Positions 15,407 to 23,800 of a DNA stretch of 32,963 nt are shown piece after piece. The position numbers and the translations under genes are program-made. The notes under the pieces were generated by a model. The model was not told the origin of the DNA. It saw only the letters and a program-made list of their open reading frames with translations, and did not search any database. This stretch comes from Bacteroidaceae bacterium (GTDB lineage Bacteria; Bacteroidota; Bacteroidia; Bacteroidales; Bacteroidaceae), in assembly GCA_017445145.1 (NCBI GenBank), contig JAFSVI010000140.1, positions 1 to 32,963 of the forward strand, written 5' to 3'. Within the stretch, counting starts at the first letter, position 1; each line of letters opens with the position of its first letter.

Positions 15407-15868
15407 ATGATTAGAAGAGCCGACAAGAGGGACGTTGGGCAAATAACAGAACTGCTGTATCAGGTCGATGCCGTGCATCATGGCATAAGGCCCGACCTGT
15501 TCAAGAACGACGCCCCGAAATATGACCAACAGGAGCTGGAAGCCATCATCGAGGACGACAGCCGACCCATTTTCGTTTATGATGAAGGTCAAATACTGGG
15601 GCATGCTTTCTGCCAAATCACAGAGACCAAGGGCAACAGGCTCCTGCAGGACATCAAAACGCTTTACATTGACGACATCTGCGTGCATGAGAAGGCGCGG
15701 GGCAAGCACATCGGGAAGGCATTATACGAGCACGTCCGCGATTTTGCCAAGTCCATAGGATGCTACAACATCACCCTCAACGTGTGGGAAGGCAACGACC
15801 CGGCATCGCAGTTCTACAGGTCCATGGGCATGCACGTACAGAAAACCGGCATGGAAACGATATTGTAG
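15407..15868 (+). CDS. GNAT-family N-acetyltransferase
   Basis: 153 residues covering a complete GNAT fold: MIRRADKRDVGQITELL, FVYDEGQILGHAFCQI, then the acetyl-CoA pyrophosphate loop in ICVHEKARGKHIGKALYEHV and the late NVWEGNDPASQFYRSMGM segment. These proteins transfer an acetyl group from acetyl-CoA to an amine on a small molecule, peptide or protein; the acceptor cannot be read from sequence. It is the last gene of the rpoD-side run, and repeat copy C begins 12 bp after its stop. Base composition is visibly less GC-rich than the neighbouring genes, which may hint at a separate origin. Confidence 0.9.
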   Translation: MIRRADKRDVGQITELLYQVDAVHHGIRPDLFKNDAPKYDQQELEAIIEDDSRPIFVYDEGQILGHAFCQITETKGNRLLQDIKTLYIDDICVHEKARGKHIGKALYEHVRDFAKSIGCYNITLNVWEGNDPASQFYRSMGMHVQKTGMETIL

Positions 15869-15880
15869 CTCACACATAAA

Positions 15881-16130
15881 TGATCGTCCCCCCAGTTACC
15901 AGAGCGTAGCGAGCACCATCAGATAAAAAACGCTTTAGAGGCATGCTCTCTGCGCTCGACCTCAGTTCGCTTCGACACCTCGAAAAAAGAGTGCCCGAAC
16001 AGCGTAATGGGCGCCCCCTCCAGGGTCGATATATCTTTTTGCGCACGTCCCATGGGTGCGCAAGCGTACTCCGGGTTATTGAGCGTTGACACTTTCAGTG
16101 TCATTACTATTGTTTGTGAATATTCATTTT
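15881..16130. repeat. Modular palindromic intergenic repeat, copy C
   Basis: It shares with copy B the blocks gagcgtagcgagcacc (15902-15917), agagtgcccgaac (15988-16000), ccctccagggtcgatata (about 16016-16033) and gagcgttgac...ttcag (16081-16102). The block of copy A at 3701-3734 occurs here in the opposite orientation (15953-15984). The final hairpin is gacact-ttc-agtgtc (16088-16102), where one base pair has changed on both sides relative to A and B. A further stem is gcgcac/gtgcgc (16041-16046, 16056-16061). The end, gaatattcatttt, resembles the end of copy A. It lies in the convergent gap between the GNAT gene and galE. Its left boundary is uncertain. Confidence 0.78.
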
Positions 16131-16291
16131 GCTCACTTACTTAATAATCATCGGAGGAGAAAGTCCATCAATCGGTGCGCGGCGCCCGGCTTTGCCTTTG
16201 CGACGCTTTGTTGAAAGACGCAAAGCCCCAAAGAATACACTCTTTGCATTGTTGCGTTTTTGCGTTCCCCCAATAAGTTGAGGAACACCCA
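16131..16291. other. Gene-free stretch between repeat copy C and the galE terminator
   Basis: No convincing gene. It holds an inverted repeat ggctttgc (16188-16195) / gcaaagcc (16220-16227) with an overlapping alternative pairing, then a T-rich tract. Nothing else is recognised. Confidence 0.5.
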
Positions 16292-16330
16292 TAAAAAAGA
16301 CTGTTCCCCTACTCACGAAGGAGAACAGTC
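16292..16330 (-). terminator. Terminator downstream of galE
   Basis: On the minus strand gactgttctcc (16320-16330) pairs with ggggaacagtc (16299-16309), with one G-U, across a 10-nt loop, and is followed by six Ts. It lies 185 nt beyond the galE stop. The 183 bp between them contain no gene I can support, so galE has a long 3' untranslated region. Confidence 0.82.
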
Positions 16331-16514
16331 ACAACACAAACACAAAATAAAACACGACAATATGCTTGTACGGCAAAACGGCAGATGATATTAACGTTCT
16401 AAGTTTAGGACAAGTCAGGCTTTGCAGCTGCTATGTTCACACACTGACAACGTGCATCGACACTGACGCCGTCTGCCGACAGCATAGTAAAAACTATTTT
16501 CTTGATGCTTTTGC

Positions 16515-17549
16515 TTACATGATGCCACGCTCGCGGAGGGCACACTGCCACTTCCAAGCGCTGGCAAGGACATCCTCGAGTGGGGTGTCAGCCTTCCAGC
16601 CGAGCACGCGGTTGGCCTTATCGACGTTGCCCCACACCTTCTCGATGTCGCCGGCTCGGCGGCCTACGATTTGGTAGTTGAGCTTAACGCCTGTGGCCTT
16701 TTCGAAGCCGTGTATGAGTTCGAGCACACTCGTTCCCTTGCCCGTGCCAATGTTGTAAACCTCCACCGGCTCGTCGGTCTTGTCCTCCATGATGCGTGTC
16801 ATGGCCACCACGTGTGCCTTGGCCAGGTCAACGACATAGATGTAGTCGCGAATGCATGAGCCGTCGGGGGTGTCATAGTCGTCGCCGAAGACGCTGAGCT
16901 TCTCGCGGATGCCTATGGCCGTCTGTGTGAGGTAAGGAATGAGGTTCTGCGGCACGCCATTGGGCATCTCGCCGATGATGGCCGTTGGATGCGAGCCAAT
17001 GGGGTTGAAGTAGCGCAGGAGTATGGCCTTGATGGGCGAGCCGGAGGCCACGGTGTCCTGGATAATCTCCTCGTTGATCTGCTTGGTGTTGCCGTAAGGG
17101 CTCTCGGCCTTCTTGATGGGTGTCTCCTCGGTGGCGGGGAGCACGTCGGGCTGGCCATACACTGTGCATGAGCTGGAGAAGATGATGCCCTTGACATTAT
17201 ACTTGGGCATAAGCTCCAGAAGGTTAATGAGCGAGACAATATTGTTGCGGTAATAGAGCAAAGGCTTTTCCACACTCTCGCCGACTGCCTTGGAAGCCGC
17301 GAAGTGGATGATGCCGCTAATCTTGGGATATTTCTGGAACACGGCCTCTGTGGCATCAAAGTCGCGAAGGTCAACCTTCTCGAAGGCGGGGCGTATGCCA
17401 GTAATCTTCTCGATGCCGTCGATGACATCGGCACGCGAATTGGAGAGGTTATCTACGATGACCACATCATAGCCTGCGTTCTGAAGCTCTACTGTGGTAT
17501 GGGAACCGATGAAACCGGTGCCTCCAGTGACAAGTATTGTCTCTTTCAT
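16515..17549 (-). CDS. galE: UDP-glucose 4-epimerase
   Basis: 344 residues starting at the ATG at 17549, where the Rossmann loop TGGTGFIGSH (8-17) is correctly placed; the upstream ATG at 17615 lies inside the promoter. The extended-SDR catalytic residues are present: Ser in SSSCTVYG (about 125-132) and Tyr152/Lys156 in PYGNTK. GSCIRDYIYVVDLAKAH and the C-terminal RRAGDIEKVWGN are GalE signatures. The enzyme interconverts UDP-glucose and UDP-galactose with tightly bound NAD, feeding galactose use and surface-sugar synthesis. It is a single-gene unit with its own promoter and a distant terminator. Related 4-epimerases (UDP-GlcNAc) cannot be wholly excluded. Confidence 0.95.
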   Translation of the reverse strand: MKETILVTGGTGFIGSHTTVELQNAGYDVVIVDNLSNSRADVIDGIEKITGIRPAFEKVDLRDFDATEAVFQKYPKISGIIHFAASKAVGESVEKPLLYYRNNIVSLINLLELMPKYNVKGIIFSSSCTVYGQPDVLPATEETPIKKAESPYGNTKQINEEIIQDTVASGSPIKAILLRYFNPIGSHPTAIIGEMPNGVPQNLIPYLTQTAIGIREKLSVFGDDYDTPDGSCIRDYIYVVDLAKAHVVAMTRIMEDKTDEPVEVYNIGTGKGTSVLELIHGFEKATGVKLNYQIVGRRAGDIEKVWGNVDKANRVLGWKADTPLEDVLASAWKWQCALRERGIM

Positions 17550-17585
17550 TGTGATTTTGGGGGTTAGTTCTGCATGTTTGCACCG

Positions 17586-17616
17586 CAAAAGTAGGTCTTT
17601 TTCCAATACGCTCAAA
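17586..17616 (-). promoter_or_regulatory. galE promoter
   Basis: On the minus strand TTTG (17613-17616), 19-bp spacer, TACTTTTG (17586-17593): a full match to the Bacteroidetes consensus. The leader is about 30 nt. Confidence 0.8.
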
Positions 17617-17748
17617 ACATTTTGACAACTTTTTTACTTTTTCACACCATTTTTGCGATGCTTAATATACAAATCGTCACTCAACACGTCGTTTTAGGTC
17701 AAGAAATCGCGATTATGGGCATCATCAACATTTATTAACGCACAAACT

Positions 17749-17780
17749 TTTGTCTGCACGCCCACAAAAGCGTACCTTTG
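17749..17780 (+). promoter_or_regulatory. Promoter of the M16 protease gene
   Basis: TTTG (17749-17752), 20-bp spacer, TACCTTTG (17773-17780). The leader to the ATG at 17815 is about 28 nt. Confidence 0.8.
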
Positions 17781-17814
17781 ACCGCTGTTACATAACATTC
17801 ACACTTTACCATCA

Positions 17815-20754
17815 ATGAAAAAGGCACTTCTTCTGGCAACAACTGCGGCCATGCTCTTAGGCATGACCTCCTGCGACAAAGGCAAGAACTATGAGAGCGT
17901 AAATGGCGACCCCCTCCAGACACGCATCTACACCCTCGACAACGGCATGAAGGTGTATCTGTCCGTAAACCGCGACGAGCCGCGCATACAGGCAAACATC
18001 GCCGTGCGCACAGGCTCGCGCAACGACCCCGCTGAAACCACCGGCCTGGCACATTACCTCGAACACCTCATGTTCAAGGGCACACGCCAGTTCGGCACCA
18101 CCGACTCGCTGGCCGAGGCACCGCTGCTCGACGACATCGAGCGCCGCTTTGAGGCCTACCGCCAGCTCACCGATGCCGACGCCCGTCGCCAGGCATACCA
18201 CGAGATAGACAGCGTGAGCCAGCTCGCCGCCGCCTACAACATCCCCAACGAGTACGACAAGCTCATGGCGCTTATCGGCAGCGACGGCACCAACGCCTAC
18301 ACGTCGTTTGACCAGACGGTGTATGTGGAGAACATACCATCCAACGAAATCGAGAACTGGGCCCGCATCCAGGCCGACCGCTTCCAGAACATGGTCATAC
18401 GAGGCTTCCACACCGAGCTGGAAGCCGTGTATGAGGAGTATAACCTCTACCTCTCCGACGACAGCGAGAAGATGATCAATGCCTTGCTCTACAAGCTCTT
18501 CCCCAACCACCCCTACGGCACGCAGACTACCATCGGCACACAGGAGCACCTGAAGAACCCCTCGATCACGAACATCAAGAACTACTTCTCCAACTACTAC
18601 TGCCCGAACAACATAGCCATCTTCATGGCGGGCGACTTCGACCCCGACAAGACCATAGCCATCATAGAGAAGCACTTCGGACAGTGGCAACCCAACCCCG
18701 ACTGCCACCGCCCAGAATATGGTGCCACGGCACCACGCACGGCACCCACAGATACCACCGTGGTGGGCTTGGAGGCTGAACAGCTGTACCTGGGCTGGGC
18801 TTTCCCCGGCGCCAAGGACCGTGCCTGCGACACGCTCTCGCTCATCAGCGAGGTTCTGAGCAACGGCCGCGCAGGCCTCATCGACCTCGACATCAACCAG
18901 CAGATGAAGATGCTCGAGGCTGGTGCCGGCGACTTCCAGCTTGCCGACCACAGCTTGTTCTTCATGGGGGGCAGCCCGCGCCAGGGTCAGACGCTGGAAG
19001 AGTGCCGCTCGTTGCTCCTCGCCGAGCTTGCCAAGCTGCGCTCCGGCGACTTCCCCGACGACCTCCTGCCGGCCATCATCAACAACATGAAGCTTCGCGA
19101 GATGCGCGCCATGGAGAGCAACCGCGCCCGCACACGCATGTTTGAATCTTCCTTTATCAACGGCATAGAGTGGAAGGACTGCGTGGAGCGCATCGACCGC
19201 ATCGCCGCCCTCACGAAGGAGGACATCGTGGGCTTTGCGCAACGCCATATCACCGACAACTGCGTCACCGTGTACAAGCGTCAGGGCGACGACCCCAACA
19301 TCAAGAAAATCGACAAGCCCGAGATAACGCCCATCCCCGCCAACCGCGACCAGATGAGCGACTTCGTGCGCTCCATTCAGGACACTGAGGTGGAACCCAT
19401 TCAGCCGCGCTTCGTGGATTTCAAGAAGGACATGACACTCGGCACGTGGCAAAGCGCCGCCGACGGCAGCCCTGCCGCCACAGCCACGCTGCCCGTGGCC
19501 TACAAGGAGAACACGGAGAACGGCATCTTCAACCTCGTGTTCCACCTGCCCTTTGGCACAGCCGCCGACAAGCGTATCTCTGCCGCCGCCTCATACCTCC
19601 CGCTTCTCGGCACCGACAGCCTCAGCGCAGAGCAGGTGCAGCAGAAGTTCTACGGCCTGGCATGTTCCTTCAGCGTCAACGCCGGACCATACCAGACCTC
19701 CATCACCCTCACCGGCCTCGACGAGAACATGCCCGAAGCCCTGGCACTGATGGAAAACGTGCTCCACAACGCCCAGGCCGACAGCGCCGCCTACCAGGCA
19801 TTCGCTTCCAACGAGGCCAAGGCGCTGGCCGACGCCAAGCTCGAACAGCGGCAGTGCTTCAGCCGCCTCAGCGCCTACGGCCTCTACGGCAGCCGCAACA
19901 GCCGCCGCGACATCATGACGGCCGCGCTCCTGGCTCAGACACGCCCGCAGGAGCTGGTGGACATCATCCATTCGCTCACAAGCTATGAACATACCATCCT
20001 CTACTACGGTCCACGCACGATGAGCGACCTCACAGACCTGTTGACGGCACAGCACCGCCTCCCCACCCCACTGCGCGCACCCCTTGCCTACGAGGACTAC
20101 ATGGAACAGCTCACCCCCGCCACCGAGGTGCTGCTGGCTCCCTACGACGCCAAGAACATCTACATGATGGCCATCCACAACGACGGCCGCCAGTGGAACC
20201 CCGACGAGATGCCCGTGGCAGCACTCTACAACGAGTATTTCGGCGCCGGCATGAATGGCATCGTGTTCCAGGAACTGCGCGAGAGCCGCGGCCTGGCCTA
20301 CAGCGCCAGAGCCTACTACGACCAAGCCCCCGAGCGCAAGGGCCATCCTGAGACGAGCTATACGTACATCATCTCGCAAAACGACAAGATGATGGACTGC
20401 ATACGCACCTTCAACATCATTCTCGACACCTTGCCACAGAGCAATGGTGCCTTTGACATAGCCAAGCAGAGCCTCACCAAGCAACTCGCCGCACAGCGCA
20501 CCACGCGCTTCGCCGTGCTCAACGCCTGGCTGGCCGCACAGGAGCGTGGCGTGGACTACGACATCAACGAGCGCATCTACTCTGCCCTGCCCGGCCTCAC
20601 GCTGGCCGACATTGTGCGTTTCTCCGACGAGCGCATGGCCCGCAAGCCGCGCCGCTACGTCATCCTCGGCAATGAGAAGGAACTCGACCTCGCCGGCCTG
20701 CTGCAAGTGGGTCCCGTGCGGCGTGTGAGCCTCGAAGAAGTGTTTGGCTACTAA
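17815..20754 (+). CDS. M16-family zinc metalloprotease, lipoprotein
   Basis: 979 residues. A lipoprotein signal ends in GMTSC with Cys20 as the lipidated residue. The inverted zinc motif HYLEH (His80, Glu83, His84) is followed by the downstream Glu in ELEAVYEEYN (about 201-209). It contains four M16-type repeats: the N-terminal half carries the zinc site, and the C-terminal half (about 530-979) carries the inactive partner domain with LRESRGLAYSARAYYD. Such pitrilysin-like proteins form a clam-shell chamber that degrades peptides and small unfolded proteins. As a lipoprotein it acts at the periplasmic side or the cell surface. The tricorn-like protease gene follows 102 bp later, with no terminator or clear promoter between, so the two may form an envelope peptide-degradation operon. 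Confidence 0.94.
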   Translation: MKKALLLATTAAMLLGMTSCDKGKNYESVNGDPLQTRIYTLDNGMKVYLSVNRDEPRIQANIAVRTGSRNDPAETTGLAHYLEHLMFKGTRQFGTTDSLAEAPLLDDIERRFEAYRQLTDADARRQAYHEIDSVSQLAAAYNIPNEYDKLMALIGSDGTNAYTSFDQTVYVENIPSNEIENWARIQADRFQNMVIRGFHTELEAVYEEYNLYLSDDSEKMINALLYKLFPNHPYGTQTTIGTQEHLKNPSITNIKNYFSNYYCPNNIAIFMAGDFDPDKTIAIIEKHFGQWQPNPDCHRPEYGATAPRTAPTDTTVVGLEAEQLYLGWAFPGAKDRACDTLSLISEVLSNGRAGLIDLDINQQMKMLEAGAGDFQLADHSLFFMGGSPRQGQTLEECRSLLLAELAKLRSGDFPDDLLPAIINNMKLREMRAMESNRARTRMFESSFINGIEWKDCVERIDRIAALTKEDIVGFAQRHITDNCVTVYKRQGDDPNIKKIDKPEITPIPANRDQMSDFVRSIQDTEVEPIQPRFVDFKKDMTLGTWQSAADGSPAATATLPVAYKENTENGIFNLVFHLPFGTAADKRISAAASYLPLLGTDSLSAEQVQQKFYGLACSFSVNAGPYQTSITLTGLDENMPEALALMENVLHNAQADSAAYQAFASNEAKALADAKLEQRQCFSRLSAYGLYGSRNSRRDIMTAALLAQTRPQELVDIIHSLTSYEHTILYYGPRTMSDLTDLLTAQHRLPTPLRAPLAYEDYMEQLTPATEVLLAPYDAKNIYMMAIHNDGRQWNPDEMPVAALYNEYFGAGMNGIVFQELRESRGLAYSARAYYDQAPERKGHPETSYTYIISQNDKMMDCIRTFNIILDTLPQSNGAFDIAKQSLTKQLAAQRTTRFAVLNAWLAAQERGVDYDINERIYSALPGLTLADIVRFSDERMARKPRRYVILGNEKELDLAGLLQVGPVRRVSLEEVFGY

Positions 20755-20856
20755 GGCATCACAAACCGCTGAAGCCCGCAGGGCCGCAGCGCCCCCTCAA
20801 GCCGGGACACCAACAGCACCCCCCAACCCAACCGCAACCAACAGACAGACATCAAA

Positions 20857-23800
20857 ATGAAACGACACATCCTAACGAGCATCGCGCTGGCAGCTATCAG
20901 CCTTACGGCCAGCGCCCTCACACCACTGTGGCTGCGCTCCGCAGCCATCAGCCCCGACGGAAAGACCATAGCCTTTGCCTACAAAGGCAACATCTTCACC
21001 GTGGCCGCCACCGGCGGCGAGGCCCGTCAGCTGACATCCAACGCAGCCCACGAGAGCAACCCCGTGTGGTCGCCCAGCGGGCGCCACATCGCCTTTATGT
21101 CCAACCGCGAGGGCAGCATGGACATCTGGCTCATCGGTGCCGACGGCGACGGGCTGACACGCCTGACCACGCATTCCGGCACAGAGACGCCGCTGGCCTT
21201 CCGCAGCGACGATGAGCTCATCTTCAGCGCCACCGGCACGCCGCGCCCCGACGACATGCAGTTTCCCTCCACCGTGTTCCCACACCTATATATATTACGC
21301 ACGCGCGCGAATGAGCGCCCTCGCTGGCTCTCCGACCTCAGTGTCGGCAATGTCACCCTCGGTCCCGACGGCACCATCATCTACGATGCCATTAAGGGCT
21401 ACGAGAACCAGTGGCGCAAGCACCACACCAGCAGCATAGCGCGCGACCTGTGGCAGGCAGACATCCTCGCCGGACGCACCGGCCGCCCCACCTACACTCA
21501 GCTGACCACCACTGCCGCCGAGGACCGCAACCCCGTGTATGTGGCATCGGCGAAGAAGCTCTATTGGCTCTCCGAGCAAAATGGAACCTTCAACGTGTGG
21601 GAACGCACCCTGGGCGATAGCGGGCGCGACCGCCGTCTGACCGACTTCACCGGCGCACCCGTGCGCTATCTCACCGCCTCGCGCGACGGGCTGCTCTGCT
21701 TCTCTCAGGACGGCGAACTCTATACCATGCAACCTGGGCGCGATGCGCGCAAGGTGAGCATCAGCATCATTGCCGACAGCAACGACCGCGACGAGGTGCG
21801 ACAAGTCGTCACCTCCGGCGCACGCTCGGTGAGCATCTCGCCCAAGGGCAAGGAGATAGCCTTCATCATGGGCGGCGACGTCTATGTCACCAGCCTCGAC
21901 TACAAGACCACACGCCAAGTCACCGACACGCCCGAGGAGGAGCGCGATGTGACCTTCGCCGCCGACGGGCGCAGCGTGGCCTACGCCTCCGAGCGTGACG
22001 GCCGCTGGGCCATCTGGCGGACAACCATCAAGAACGACGACGAGAAGCAGTTTGCCTACGCCACCACCCTGAAGGAAGAGCGCCTCACCGACCCCGAGCA
22101 GACCTGCTTCCAGCCCACCTACAGCCCCGACGGCAAGAAGATAGCCTTCCTGCGCGACCGCGCCGAGCTGTGCGTCATGGACGCCAAGTCGCTCGACATC
22201 ACCACCGTCATGCCAGCCCGCTACCAGTATTCCTACCAGGACGGCGACCAGAGCTATGCCTGGAGCCCAAACTCCAAGTACCTCCTCACGGAGTACATTG
22301 GCAACGGTGGATGGAACAGCACCGACATAGCCCTCGTGCGTGCCGACGGTAAGGGCGAACTCGTGAACCTCACCAACTCCGGCTACTCCGAGGGCAACCC
22401 ACGCTGGACGTCCGACGGCAAGGCCTTCCTCTTCCAGAGCGACCGCGCCGGCTACCGCAGCCACGGCTCCTGGGGTGCCGAGCGCGACATCTACATCACC
22501 TGCCTCAACCCCGAAGCCTATGAGCGCTTCACCATGAACAAGGAAGAGCGCGAGCGCTTCGACGAAGCCGAGAAGGAAGCCAAGGACAAGGCCAAGAAAG
22601 CCGAAGAGGAGAAGGCCAAGAAGGAGAAAGAGAAGAAAGAGAAGGCCGACAAGAAGCGCAAGAAGATGAGCGAGGAGCAACTGGCCAAGGAAAAGGAGAA
22701 GGAAGAAAAGGCACAGAAGGAGCGCGAGAAGAAGCAGGCCGAGGCCGACAGCATCAAGGCCGCCAACCCCGAGTTCGACCTGCGCGACCTCGACCTGCGC
22801 ACCGTGCGCCTCACCACGTCGTCGAGCACCATGGGCGACGCCGTGCTCAACAAGGACGGCACGAAGCTCTACTATGTGGCCACCTACGCCCTGGGCGTTG
22901 CCCTGTGGGAGCGCGACCTGGAGAAAGGCAGCACAAGCATCAAATCTACGGCCGTGGCATTCAGCCAATTCGACCTTGCCGACGAAGGCAAGACGGCCTA
23001 CTACGCCGCCGGAGGCCAGATCAAGAAGCTCGACATCAGCGGCGGCACCGTGAAAAGCATCGACTTCGAGACGTTCCACACCACGCGCCCGTCGGCCGAG
23101 CTGGCATGTTACTTCGAGCACATCTGGAACCAGACTCGCGAGAAGCTCTACGACCCCGGCATGAACGGTGCCGACTGGTCGGCCCTCCATAGCCGCTATG
23201 CCCGCTACCTGCCCCATATCAACAACGGCTGGGACTTTGCCGAGATGGCCAGCGAGCTGCTCGGCGAGCTCAACGTCTCCCACACAGGGTGCCAGTACCG
23301 CGGCGGCAGCTCGGCCCTGAGCGTGGCCAACCTCGGCGTGTTCATCGACGAGAGCTACGACGGCGACGGCCTCCGCGTGCAGGAAGTCATCGAGGGCACC
23401 CCGCTCCATGTGAAGAAAGGCGTGGCTGCTGGCGACGTCATCACCCACATCGACGGACACGAGATTGAAGCAGGACGCGACTACTATCCGCTTCTCGCCG
23501 GCAAGGCCGGACGCTACACGCGCCTCACCATCAAGCCGCGCAAGGGCGACGTGCGCGACGTCACCGTGCGTCTCACGTCCGATGTCTCCGACGCGCTCTA
23601 CCGCCGGTGGGTGCATCGCTGCGAGCACATCGTGGACAGCCTGTCGAAGGGGCGCCTGGCCTACGTGCACATCCGCGCCATGAACGGCGAGAGCTACCAC
23701 AACCTCTACCGCGAGCTGCTCTCCGACAAGAACCGCAACCGCCAGGCCGTGATTGTCGATACCCGCCACAACGGCGGCGGCTGGCTCCACAACGACGTGT

